A DNA stretch of 64,000 nt from Massilia sp. Root133. Lineage in GTDB: Bacteria > Pseudomonadota > Gammaproteobacteria > Burkholderiales > Burkholderiaceae_D. Position 1 is the first letter of the stretch. Each line of letters begins with the position of its first letter. A program made the translations under genes and the position numbers. The notes below the pieces were generated by a model. The model did not search any database. It was not told the origin of the DNA and saw only the letters and a list, made by a program, of their open reading frames with translations. Below are positions 36,140-44,100 of this stretch, in pieces. The stretch lies in contig NZ_LMEW01000032.1 in NCBI RefSeq assembly GCF_001426525.1, forward strand, positions 351,113-415,112, written 5' to 3'.

Positions 36140-36282
36140 GTCCCATCCCGAAAAAGTTGATTCTTTTGGGAAATTCTAGACGCGAACTGCGTGTCGGTGT
36201 AAAGACCAGCAAGAATCTCTGTCACTTTTCGGCGATATCGCACCAAAAAACCACACACATTTGATGAAATCGTAACGGCTGA

Positions 36283-37242
36283 TCACGCTGTCGAGGCCTG
36301 CGCATCCACCTCACGCAGCGCCTGCCGCGCCATCTCGAGTATGCCTTCGAACGACTTCGCGGCGGCGATGAAGCGGCCGTTGTGGCAGAAACCGGCATCC
36401 GCCACGCCGGTGACGGCGGCCAGGTCGGCATCGCGCAGGCCCGCCCAGGCGGCCGGGAGGTCGGCGCGCGCGTCGAAGCTCTCGGCGCTGACGGGCACCG
36501 TGTGGATCATGTGGCGCTGCTCGGCCAGGCTGTAGCTGACGACGAACAGCACCTTCGGCATCTCCTTGCGCACGATGGCCGTCCACGGCAGCGCGGCATT
36601 TTTCAGATACAGCACGCGGCCGCCTTCGAGCACCTCGGCATGCCGCACCTGCTCCACGGCGAGCTGCGCACCGACGCGGTACTTGACCGCATTGATCATC
36701 AGGTCCGTGAGCAGGCCCAGCACGCGCCGGAACTGCTCGTCGCGGTAGGCCTCGGCCGCAGGGCCATAGCCGAGCCGTTGCTCGTCAAGCCAGTTCGGGT
36801 TGAAGCCGGAGACGATCGCGGACAGGCCATAGCTGCCCGGCGCGTTGCGGGCCGCGCCCACGTCGGACAGGTCGAGGTATTGCACGACGTCCGCATCGAT
36901 CGCGTACGCCATCTGCTGGGCGCCCTCCTCCGACAATCGGTAGCCCGCGTGCCGTTCGGCCAGCAGCGCCACGCAGCGCGCGCCGTATTCGCGCCACACG
37001 AGGCCGGCGCTGGCATACGGTACGCCGCTCATGCGGGCGCCGTCGAAGCCCTTCTGGTGGTGGTCGAAGCGGCCCGCGGCCGGGTTCCACTCGCCGCCCA
37101 CGTCGATGGCGACGTCGGCCCGCGCGATGATCGCGGGGTCGCGCGTGCGCACGAGCTCCGCGTCGGGATACAACAACAGCAGCACGGCCACCGCCCACGC
37201 ATCGTCCGCGTGGAATTTACCGCTGTGGGTCACGATCAACAT
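36283..37242 (-). CDS. MYG1-family (UPF0160) DHH-like nuclease
   Basis: A 319-residue protein with the MYG1 pattern: THSGKFHADDAWAVAVLLLL at residues 5-24, ARADVAIDVGGEWNP, and FDHHQKGFDGARMSGVPYAS, giving a DHH-type metal centre. Eukaryotic MYG1 is a 3'-5' RNA exonuclease of mitochondria and nucleolus; bacterial members are scattered and little studied. A TGGAG seven bases before the ATG supports the start at 37242; a longer open frame upstream is antisense to the neighbouring peptidase gene. It is divergent from that S51 peptidase gene. Cytoplasmic; substrate not known. Confidence 0.85.
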   Translation of the reverse strand: MLIVTHSGKFHADDAWAVAVLLLLYPDAELVRTRDPAIIARADVAIDVGGEWNPAAGRFDHHQKGFDGARMSGVPYASAGLVWREYGARCVALLAERHAGYRLSEEGAQQMAYAIDADVVQYLDLSDVGAARNAPGSYGLSAIVSGFNPNWLDEQRLGYGPAAEAYRDEQFRRVLGLLTDLMINAVKYRVGAQLAVEQVRHAEVLEGGRVLYLKNAALPWTAIVRKEMPKVLFVVSYSLAEQRHMIHTVPVSAESFDARADLPAAWAGLRDADLAAVTGVADAGFCHNGRFIAAAKSFEGILEMARQALREVDAQASTA

Positions 37243-37344
37243 ACTGGCTCCAGTCTGAATGCATACCCCGATGATACCGGCTTTGGCCGCAAGGCCGGGC
37301 ACGGGTATCATGCTTTGTATTCCCATCCGCATCGAGACGACCCC

Positions 37345-38577
37345 ATGGCGATCCGCTTTCCGACCCTGCCCCTCGCTTTCGTACTGAGCCTCGGCCTGGC
37401 GCCGGCCGCCGCGCGCGCGGACGCGCAGGCACCCGCGGGCAGCGCGAAGGGGTCGCTCGTCATCGCGGGCGGCGCGCTGCGGGCCGACAACGCCCCCGTG
37501 TGGAAGAAGATCGTCGAGCTCGCCGGCGGACGCGGCGCGCGCATCGCCGTGTTCCCGACGGCGGCAGGCAATCCGGAGCGCTCCGGCCGCCTGACGGCCG
37601 AGATCCTGGCCAGCTACGGCGCCCGCCCGTTCGTCGTGCCGCTGGCCGCCAGGCTGGCCGGCACCGACGTGCGCCGGGCCGCCGACGACCCGCAGCTGGC
37701 GGCCAGCGTGCGCTCGGCCGGCGGCGCGTTCTTCACGGGCGGCGACCAGGGCCGCATCACGGCCGCGCTGCGCCACGCCGACGGCGGCGCCAGCGCCGTG
37801 CTGGACGCGCTGTGGGACCTGTACCGGCGCGGCGGCGTCATCGCGGGCACGAGCGCCGGCGCCGCCATCATGAGCAAGACCATGTTCTACGAAGGCCGCG
37901 CTCCGTTGCCCACGCTGCGCGACGGCATCACGGACGGCCGCGACATCGCGCCGGGCCTCGGCTTCATCGGCGACGAGGTGTTCGTCGACCAGCATTTGCT
38001 GATCCGCGGCCGCTTCGCCCGCATGCTGCCCGCGATGCTGGCCAAGCACTACAAACTCGGCCTCGGCATCGACGAGAACACGGCGGCCGTGGTCGCGCCG
38101 GACCGGTCGATCGCCGTCATCGGCTATAAGGGCGCGCTGCTGCTCGACCTCGGCCAGGCCAGCGTGGACGCCGCGCGCACCGGCTTCAACGTCACGGGCG
38201 CCCGCATCAGCTACCTCGACAGCGGCGACCGCTACGACCCGGCCAGCGGCCGCTTCACGCCCGGCCCGGACAAGGAAAAAGTCGACCCGGCCGACCCGTC
38301 GTACCGCGGCCCGCTGTTCGCCGCCGACATCCTCGGCAACACGGCCGTCGTCGACCTGCTGATGAAGCTGTGCGACAGCGACCAGGCGCGCGCCACGGGC
38401 ATCGCGTTCGGCGACCCGGCCGGCGCCGCGGCCGACCGCGGCTTCGAATTCACTTTTACGCGCACGCCGGAGAGCGAGGGCTGGACGTCGAACCGGGCCG
38501 ATACCTATTCGGTGTACCGGGTGCGGATGGACGTGCAGCCGGTGAAGCTGGCGTTGCCGCTGTATCGGGCGGAATGA
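37345..38577 (+). CDS. cyanophycinase-like exported peptidase, S51 family (second copy)
   Basis: A 410-residue protein with a Sec signal peptide (ending AAARADAQ) and the S51 fold: LVIAGGALRADN, FFTGGDQGRIT, the nucleophile Ser170 in GTSAGAAIM, DQHLLIRGRFARML with the conserved Gln-His, and GIDENTAAVV. The RGR loop matches true cyanophycinases better than the first copy (24757-26049). An ORF continuing upstream is a shadow of the MYG1 gene; the ATG at 37345 opens the signal peptide. The two S51 proteins differ widely, so they are not a recent duplication. A role in scavenging isoaspartyl or beta-Asp-Arg material is inferred. Confidence 0.87.
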   Translation: MAIRFPTLPLAFVLSLGLAPAAARADAQAPAGSAKGSLVIAGGALRADNAPVWKKIVELAGGRGARIAVFPTAAGNPERSGRLTAEILASYGARPFVVPLAARLAGTDVRRAADDPQLAASVRSAGGAFFTGGDQGRITAALRHADGGASAVLDALWDLYRRGGVIAGTSAGAAIMSKTMFYEGRAPLPTLRDGITDGRDIAPGLGFIGDEVFVDQHLLIRGRFARMLPAMLAKHYKLGLGIDENTAAVVAPDRSIAVIGYKGALLLDLGQASVDAARTGFNVTGARISYLDSGDRYDPASGRFTPGPDKEKVDPADPSYRGPLFAADILGNTAVVDLLMKLCDSDQARATGIAFGDPAGAAADRGFEFTFTRTPESEGWTSNRADTYSVYRVRMDVQPVKLALPLYRAE

Positions 38578-38654
38578 CACGCCGCGCTTGTCGCCGACCC
38601 GGGTTCGACCACCCGGTTCAGCGTCCGGCACTTTGCGCCGTGTCGAGTACTGAT

Positions 38655-38670
38655 ATTTCCATGCGGAAAT
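38655..38670. other. short inverted repeat upstream of small membrane protein
   Basis: ATTTCC and GGAAAT form a 6-bp inverted repeat around ATGC, about 70 bases before the following gene. It could be a weak hairpin or operator. Another G+C hairpin (CCGGGT/ACCCGG, 38600-38617) lies just upstream, after the peptidase gene, without a T run. Confidence 0.3.
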
Positions 38671-38742
38671 GTTAGAATGCCGGGGTTCGATCGATTGCGG
38701 TGCGCCAGCGTCGCGTCACCGCAAGTTTCCCCGGAAGTTCGT

Positions 38743-39063
38743 ATGTCGGTAAAAAGAAACGATTCTGATAGCCCCGCCCGCTTCAACTATCTGGTCTGTC
38801 TCGACCTCATCGTCGTGGCCTGCATCCTGGTCGTGGCCGGCCGGCCGGACGGCCTCGCGATCACGGTCAGCGCGATCATCATCGCCGGGGCCGCGGTCAT
38901 CTATCGCTGCGCGGTCGGGGTGAAGTCCCATATGTCGGCCAGGCCCGCGCAGCCGCACGCGGATCCAGGCCAGGTGGAGCGCGATTTCGTCGCCCCCACG
39001 CCGGTGGAAAGCCCCATCGTGGCCCGCTCCCGGTCGAAGTCGTGGCTGCGCGACGGCGACTAG
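38743..39063 (+). CDS. small membrane protein, function unknown
   Basis: A 106-residue protein with two hydrophobic segments (about 17-34 and 39-57) and a polar, arginine- and proline-containing C-terminal tail of about 45 residues. GGAAG before the ATG at 38743 supports this start over one 22 codons upstream. No family was recognised. Its stop codon overlaps that of the Lrp-type regulator on the other strand in the four bases CTAG. Confidence 0.6.
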   Translation: MSVKRNDSDSPARFNYLVCLDLIVVACILVVAGRPDGLAITVSAIIIAGAAVIYRCAVGVKSHMSARPAQPHADPGQVERDFVAPTPVESPIVARSRSKSWLRDGD

Positions 39064-39545
39064 CGCGCGATCGACACGGCCAGTGTCTCCTTGACCTCTT
39101 CCATCACGACGTAACTCTTCGACTGGCCGCCGTCCGCCACATGCAGGATCTCGCCCAGTAATCTCCGGTATTCCGTCATCTCCGGAATGCGCGCCTTGAT
39201 CAGGTAGTCGAAATCGCCGGACACGAGGTGGCACTCCATCACCTCGGGAATCGCCAGCATCGCCCGGCGGAAGCGCTCGAACGCCTGCTCCGACTTCTGG
39301 CGCAGCGTGATTTCCACGAACACGAGTACCTGCAGCCCCAGCGCCCGCGGCGCCACGCGCGCGTGGTAGCCCGCGATGACGCCGTCGCGCTCCATGCGCT
39401 TGACCCGCTCGATGCACGGCGTCAGCGACAGGCCGACGCGCTCGGCCAGGTCCTTCATCACGATGCGGCCGTCGTCCTGCAGGATGTAGAGGATGTGCAG
39501 GTCGATGCGGTCCAGCACACGGTTCGAGTCTTTTTGCACGCGCAT
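39060..39545 (-). CDS. Lrp/AsnC-family regulator, probable regulator of dadAX
   Basis: A 161-residue regulator with an N-terminal winged helix-turn-helix (LDRIDLHILYILQDDGRIVM, DLAERVGLSLTPCIERVKRM) and a C-terminal RAM ligand-binding domain (LQVLVFVEITL, CHLVSGDFDYLIKARI). It is divergent from dadA with 106 bp between, the same arrangement as DadR/Lrp-type regulators of D-amino-acid dehydrogenase in other proteobacteria. A palindrome ATTCTAGAAT lies at 39621-39630 in that space. Alanine is the likely effector, by analogy. Confidence 0.88.
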   Translation of the reverse strand: MRVQKDSNRVLDRIDLHILYILQDDGRIVMKDLAERVGLSLTPCIERVKRMERDGVIAGYHARVAPRALGLQVLVFVEITLRQKSEQAFERFRRAMLAIPEVMECHLVSGDFDYLIKARIPEMTEYRRLLGEILHVADGGQSKSYVVMEEVKETLAVSIAR

Positions 39546-39620
39546 GATTTTTCACTGAAAAGTTGATGGCAAACCGAAACAATTATCGCATTCCTACCAC
39601 TACAATAAAAACATCTTCTA

Positions 39621-39630
39621 ATTCTAGAAT
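39621..39630. promoter_or_regulatory. palindrome in the regulator-dadA intergenic region
   Basis: ATTCTAGAAT is a perfect 10-bp palindrome 21 bases before the dadA start, in an A+T-rich stretch typical of Lrp-family binding. Assigned by position only. Confidence 0.35.
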
Positions 39631-39651
39631 AACAGAGACACAAGGAAAACT

Positions 39652-40956
39652 ATGCGCGTCATCGTACTCGGCAGCGGCGTGGTCGGCGTGACCACCGCTT
39701 ATTACCTGGCGAAGGCCGGCCACGACGTCACCGTGATCGACCGTCAACCGGGTCCGGCCCTCGAAACCAGCTTCGCCAACGCCGGCCAGATCTCGCCGGG
39801 CTATGCGTCGCCGTGGGCGGCGCCGGGCATTCCGCTGAAGGCGTTCAAATGGCTGTTCCAGCGCCACGCGCCGCTGGCGATCCAGCCGGACGGCTCCCTC
39901 TTCCAGCTCCAGTGGATGTGGGAAATGTATAAAAACTGCGACGCCGGCCGCTACGCCGTCAACAAGGAACGCATGGTACGCCTGGCCGAATATAGCCGCG
40001 ATTGCATCCGTGCGCTCCGAGCCGAGACGGGCATTGCCTACGAAGGCCGCCAGCAAGGCACCTTGCAGCTGTTCCGCACGCAGGCGCAGTTCGACGGTGC
40101 CGCGAAGGACATCGAGGTGCTGAAACGGGCCGGCGTGGCGTTCGACGTCCTCGGCCGCGAGCAGCTCGCGCAGGCCGAGCCGGCGCTGGCCCACGTGCGC
40201 AACAAGCTGGTCGGCGGCCTGCGCCTGCCGAACGACGAGACCGGCGACTGCCAGCTGTTCACGTCGCGCCTCGCGCAGATGGCACGCGACCTCGGCGTGC
40301 GCTTCCAGTTCGACACCGCGATCGAGCGCCTCGATATCGCCAATGGCCAGATCGTCGGCGTGCAGACCAGGAAAGGACAGGAGCGGGGCCGGGTGACGGC
40401 GGACCGCTACGTGCTGGCACTGGGCAGCTATTCGCGCCTGCTGCTGAAGGATCAGTTCCGCGTCCCGGTCTACCCGCTCAAGGGCTATTCGATCACGGTG
40501 CCGATCGTCGATGCGGCCAGGGCCCCCGTCTCCACGATCCTCGACGAAACCTACAAGATTGCCGTGACCCGCTTCGACGACCGCATCCGCGTGGGCGGCA
40601 TGGCGGAGATCGCGGGCTACAGCAAGGTGCTGAATCCGCGCCGGCGCGAGACGCTGGAACTCGTCGTCAACGACCTGTTCCCGGGTGGCGGCGACGTGGC
40701 GCGCGCCACGTTCTGGACGGGCCTGCGTCCGATGACGCCGGACAGCACCCCGATCGTGGGCGCGACGCCGCTGAAGAACCTGTTCCTCAACACGGGCCAC
40801 GGCACGCTGGGCTGGACGATGGCGTGCGGCTCGGCCAGCGTCATCGCCGACCTGGTGAGCGGCAAGGTCCCGGCCATCCACGCCGACGACCTCGCCGTGT
40901 TCCGCTATGCCGGCACCCGCACCGCGAACGTGCGCGCGGAGCTGGCCAAGGCATGA
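39652..40956 (+). CDS. dadA: D-amino-acid dehydrogenase, small subunit
   Basis: A 434-residue FAD-dependent dehydrogenase that deaminates D-alanine and other D-amino acids, passing electrons to the respiratory chain. The N-terminal dinucleotide fold reads VIVLGSGVVGVTTAYYLAKAG; SFANAGQISPGYASPWAAPG and the C-terminal GHGTLGWTMACGS are characteristic of DadA. AAGGA precedes the ATG. It overlaps dadX by 4 bp (ATGA) and is divergent from the Lrp-type regulator. Confidence 0.95.
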   Translation: MRVIVLGSGVVGVTTAYYLAKAGHDVTVIDRQPGPALETSFANAGQISPGYASPWAAPGIPLKAFKWLFQRHAPLAIQPDGSLFQLQWMWEMYKNCDAGRYAVNKERMVRLAEYSRDCIRALRAETGIAYEGRQQGTLQLFRTQAQFDGAAKDIEVLKRAGVAFDVLGREQLAQAEPALAHVRNKLVGGLRLPNDETGDCQLFTSRLAQMARDLGVRFQFDTAIERLDIANGQIVGVQTRKGQERGRVTADRYVLALGSYSRLLLKDQFRVPVYPLKGYSITVPIVDAARAPVSTILDETYKIAVTRFDDRIRVGGMAEIAGYSKVLNPRRRETLELVVNDLFPGGGDVARATFWTGLRPMTPDSTPIVGATPLKNLFLNTGHGTLGWTMACGSASVIADLVSGKVPAIHADDLAVFRYAGTRTANVRAELAKA

Positions 40957-42092
40957 ACGCGGTCGCCCATCCCACGCACATCGTCGACCCTGGCCAGGCG
41001 GCCCGTGCCGGCGCCGTCCTGACGATCGACCTGGACGCCATCGCGGCGAATTACCGCCTGCTGGCGGAACGCGCGGCCGGCGCCGTCGTCGCCGGCGTGA
41101 TGAAGGCCGATGCCTATGGTCTCGGCATGGCGCGCGTGGCGCCCGCGCTCGTGCGCGCGGGCTGCCGCGTGTTCTTCACGGCCCACGTCGACGAAGGCAT
41201 CCGCCTGCGCGGCATCGTCCCGCCCGGCAGCACCGTCTACGTCCTGCATGGCCCGCCGCCGGGCACCGCCGCCGACTTCCTCGAACACGGCTTGACGCCG
41301 GTGCTGAACGACCAGGGCCAGGTGCGCGAATGGAGCGCCCTGTGCGCACGCATCGGCCGCCGTCTCGCGGCCGCGGTGCAGGCCGACAGCGGCATGTCGC
41401 GCATGGGCCTCGCGCCCGCCGATCTCGCCGCGCTGGGCGACCCGCGCGACTGGCTGGCCGCGTTCGACCCGGTCCTGCTGATGAGCCACCTGGCCTGCGC
41501 GGACGTGCCGGACCATCCGATGAACGCGCGCCAGCGCCTGCGCTTCGACGCCATCCGCGCGCAGTTCCCCGCCATGCCGGCGAGCCTGGCGAATTCGTCG
41601 GCCGTCTTCCTCGGCCCCGATTTTCATTACGACCTCGCGCGCCCGGGCGCCGCGCTGTACGGCATCAACCCGCAGCCGGGCCATGCGAACCCGCTGCGCC
41701 AGGCCGTCTCGCTGGATGCGCGCATCGTGCAGGTACGGACGATCGAGGCGGGCGCCGCCGTCGGCTACGGCGCGCGCTACGTGGCGGAGGGCACGCGCCG
41801 CATCGCCACCATCGCCATCGGCTACGCGGACGGCTGGCTGCGCGCCCTGTCCGGCCGCGGCAGCGCGTACATCGACGGCGTGCGCGTGCCGGTCGCGGGC
41901 ACCGTGTCGATGGACAGCATCACGCTGGACGTCACCGGCATTCCGGACGCGCGCCTGCAGCCGGGCATGAGCGTCGAGCTGCTCGGGCCGCACCAGCATG
42001 TCGACGACGTCGCGGCGGAGGCCGGGACGATCGGCTACGAAGTGCTGACGCGGCTGGGTGCGCGGTTCGAGCGGCGTTACGTGGGCGGGTAG
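40953..42092 (+). CDS. dadX: catabolic alanine racemase
   Basis: A 379-residue PLP-dependent fold-III racemase. The PLP lysine is Lys51 in VAGVMKADAYGLG, and the second catalytic base is the Tyr in AAVGYGARYVA. The ATG overlaps the dadA stop (ATGA), so translation is coupled; longer upstream frames are shadows of dadA. With dadA it converts L-alanine to D-alanine and then to pyruvate. The ~12 residues before the barrel form a short extension. It is convergent with the GH62 gene, 13 bp apart. Confidence 0.92.
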   Translation: MNAVAHPTHIVDPGQAARAGAVLTIDLDAIAANYRLLAERAAGAVVAGVMKADAYGLGMARVAPALVRAGCRVFFTAHVDEGIRLRGIVPPGSTVYVLHGPPPGTAADFLEHGLTPVLNDQGQVREWSALCARIGRRLAAAVQADSGMSRMGLAPADLAALGDPRDWLAAFDPVLLMSHLACADVPDHPMNARQRLRFDAIRAQFPAMPASLANSSAVFLGPDFHYDLARPGAALYGINPQPGHANPLRQAVSLDARIVQVRTIEAGAAVGYGARYVAEGTRRIATIAIGYADGWLRALSGRGSAYIDGVRVPVAGTVSMDSITLDVTGIPDARLQPGMSVELLGPHQHVDDVAAEAGTIGYEVLTRLGARFERRYVGG

Positions 42093-42105
42093 CCTTTACC
42101 CCTGC

Positions 42106-43149
42106 CTACCGGCGGCAGAGCGCGCTCACCGGATTGTCGCCTTTCGCGGTAATGACACCAAGGCGATACGGCAGCTTGATGTAATCGTCCACGCGCACTG
42201 CCGGGTCGTTCCCCTGGAACAGATATTCGAGAGGGCGGCACGGATCGATCGTCATCGTCTGATCCGCATTTGTCCGTATCATTTCACCGTGCGAGATGCC
42301 TTCGGACCACAGCCGTTCGACGTTATCGTGGCCGGCGAACGTATTCATCGGCGCGGACGAAAACGGTTCCCATTTTCCGTCCAGGCGATCGCTCTTCCAG
42401 ATGCGGAAGTAGCGCCCTTTCGGCGAGATTGCCTCCACCAGCGTGATGTACGTATCCGAATTCGCGATCCGGTAGGTGTTGCTGGCCTCGAATACATCTT
42501 CGGTCTTTTCGCTGATCACCGCGACGGTATTGCGGAAGCCGTTCGGGAACTCGCTCACCCCCGTTTCCGAGCGCAGCAAGCGCCCATGGTCATCGGTATT
42601 GAACAGATAGCATTTCTTGTCGTCGCAGATCACCCAGAAGTCCAGCCAGCCCTGCCCTTGCGGTGGCTTGATGATATCCGGAGCAACGGAAAAGAACGGT
42701 TTCGGAGCGCTCCACGACATCGGATCGCCGATATCGTCCGACGTCGAATACAGCGGATCGCCGCCCTGGTAGACCAGATACCATTTTTTCTGCGGCGCGA
42801 AATAAAACACCTGCGGCGCGGCGCGATAGCCCGGACCCATCGGGGATTTGTCGAGCGGGACGATCTTCGCCGACGCGGCGTCCGTCCATTTGCCGAAGCT
42901 CGTGTAAGCGAGCCCCCAGCCCTTGGAGCCGGCGGTCGTCATGAACACATGATATTTGCCGTCCACGTACACGATCGACGGGTCTTTGACACCATAAATC
43001 GTCTGGCCTGAAGCCGGTTGAGGCGATACCAGCGGTGCGCTCGACGTCCAGTCGAACGTCGACTTTGCAGGCGCCTGTACGGGCTCGGCGGCGCTGGTCG
43101 CCAGCACGGCGGCGAGTATCGCCCCGAGAATGCACTTCCCAAATTTCAT
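42106..43149 (-). CDS. GH62 alpha-L-arabinofuranosidase
   Basis: A 347-residue secreted enzyme (signal peptide ending ATSAAEP) that removes arabinofuranose side chains from arabinoxylan. The five-bladed propeller shows the GH62 series: FDWTSSAPLVSP, the base Asp56 in VKDPSIVYV, YRAAPQVFYFAPQKKWYLVY, Asp170 in WLDFWVICDD, and the acid Glu221 in DVFEASNTY, with ISHGEMIRTNADQTMTIDPC near the end. No binding module is present. GH62 is known mainly from fungi and actinobacteria. The gene is less G+C-rich than its neighbours (sampled 60-base lines at 55-60%), which suggests acquisition by transfer. It stands apart from the main xylan locus and has no LacI-type site nearby. Confidence 0.9.
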   Translation of the reverse strand: MKFGKCILGAILAAVLATSAAEPVQAPAKSTFDWTSSAPLVSPQPASGQTIYGVKDPSIVYVDGKYHVFMTTAGSKGWGLAYTSFGKWTDAASAKIVPLDKSPMGPGYRAAPQVFYFAPQKKWYLVYQGGDPLYSTSDDIGDPMSWSAPKPFFSVAPDIIKPPQGQGWLDFWVICDDKKCYLFNTDDHGRLLRSETGVSEFPNGFRNTVAVISEKTEDVFEASNTYRIANSDTYITLVEAISPKGRYFRIWKSDRLDGKWEPFSSAPMNTFAGHDNVERLWSEGISHGEMIRTNADQTMTIDPCRPLEYLFQGNDPAVRVDDYIKLPYRLGVITAKGDNPVSALCRR

Positions 43150-43162
43150 GGTGTTCCTATTG

Positions 43163-43260
43163 TTGGCACGTTGAATGATGCAGGCAGTCGCGGGAGATTG
43201 TATGCTATGGATCTAATGCGAAAAATCGCGGAGATGTATGTTTTCCGCCAATCGTGCCAA
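43163..43260. promoter_or_regulatory. GH62 upstream region with distant inverted repeat
   Basis: TTGGCACG at 43163-43170 and CGTGCCAA at 43253-43260 form 8-bp inverted arms flanking the probable GH62 promoter. The space is comparatively A+T-rich. The isomerase-like open frame from the right ends inside it at 43213. Confidence 0.35.
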
Positions 43261-44088
43261 TGAAATTGTCCGACCGGGGCGGCGGAGATGAAGCAGGACG
43301 ACATCAATGAGATCGAGTGGCGTAATCCGGCCAACTGGACCTGGCGCGGACCGCTCGGCCTGTATGCCAGCAAGCGCGACACGCGCCTGCTGGTTCCCAA
43401 GGCCATGCCGATGATGGGTTGGACGCTCAACTTCGGGCACCCCGGCTGGACCGGCGTCCTGGTTGCCCTCGCGGCCCTGGCGCTCGTCCTGGCGGTGGCG
43501 CAGGGCTTGTTCACGTAGCGCGTCCTCGAGCCGGTCGTTCCCCCAGAACATCTCGTCGCCCGCGAAGAACGTGGGCGCACCGAAGATGCCGCGGGCCTGG
43601 GCGGCAGCCGAGCGCGCACGGAGTGCGGACTTGCACGCCTCCGACCGCGCCGCCTCGATGACCGCCCCGCCGTCCACGCCAAGGCCGGCCAGGATGGCGC
43701 CGATGACCGCCTCGTCGCCGATGTCCCGGTCATCCGCGAAATTGGCCAGCATGACCTGCTCGCAGAATGCGAATTCCCACGCCGTCCCCTCCCCCTGCAA
43801 CGCGATCCGCGCGGCCAGCAGCCCGTTGCGCGGGAAAACGGAAGGCCGCCGCCAGCGCAAGCCGTATTTTGCGCACTGCCGCTCCATGTCGCGCCACACA
43901 TAGCGCCCCTTGGCCTCCTGCAGCACGAACGGCGACGTCTCCCACCCCTGCGCCTTGAAGATCGGCCCGAGCAGGAATGGCCTGGGCACCACCCGCACGC
44001 CCGCGGCGGCCGCGAGACCACGAATCCGCATCATGCTCAGGTAGCTGTAATTGCTGCCGAAGTCGAACCAGAATTCGATCGTATCCAT
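43213..44088 (-). CDS. 2-hydroxychromene-2-carboxylate isomerase-like DsbA-family protein with over-long C-terminus
   Basis: The first ~200 residues are a complete kappa-class GST/DsbA-like isomerase: FWFDFGSNYSYLSMMRI with Ser/Asn in place of CxxC, the helical insert, and GIFGAPTFFAGDEMFWGNDRLEDAL at the usual C-terminal end. The frame then stays open for ~85 more codons of low-complexity arginine- and histidine-rich sequence that is antisense to the small gene at 43288-43518. The family normally ends near residue 200-205, so the native stop seems lost by mutation or a frameshift. AGGAG precedes the ATG. It lies 12 bp after the CmcJ-like gene. Glutathione-dependent isomerisation of an aromatic or other compound is likely. 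Confidence 0.8.
   Translation of the reverse strand: MDTIEFWFDFGSNYSYLSMMRIRGLAAAAGVRVVPRPFLLGPIFKAQGWETSPFVLQEAKGRYVWRDMERQCAKYGLRWRRPSVFPRNGLLAARIALQGEGTAWEFAFCEQVMLANFADDRDIGDEAVIGAILAGLGVDGGAVIEAARSEACKSALRARSAAAQARGIFGAPTFFAGDEMFWGNDRLEDALREQALRHRQDERQGREGNQDAGPAGVPEVERPTHHRHGLGNQQARVALAGIQAERSAPGPVGRITPLDLIDVVLLHLRRPGRTISLARLAENIHLRDFSH
43288..43518 (+). CDS. small DUF5808-type protein
   Basis: A 76-residue protein with the pattern EWRNPANWTWRGPLGLYASK, then DTRLLVPK and GWTLNFGHPGW, followed by one transmembrane helix (about 55-73). This matches the DUF5808 group as I know it. The gene lies completely inside, and antisense to, the extended C-terminal frame of the isomerase-like gene. 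The ribosome-binding purines (GGCGGAG) abut the ATG unusually closely. The conserved protein pattern makes this strand the real coding strand for 43288-43518. Confidence 0.7.
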   Translation: MKQDDINEIEWRNPANWTWRGPLGLYASKRDTRLLVPKAMPMMGWTLNFGHPGWTGVLVALAALALVLAVAQGLFT

Positions 44089-44100
44089 GTACGGCTCCTG

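Noticed and set aside
43163..43185. Possible sigma-54 promoter (TGGCACG) near GH62
   Set aside because: The -12 GC element is not at the required distance on either strand.
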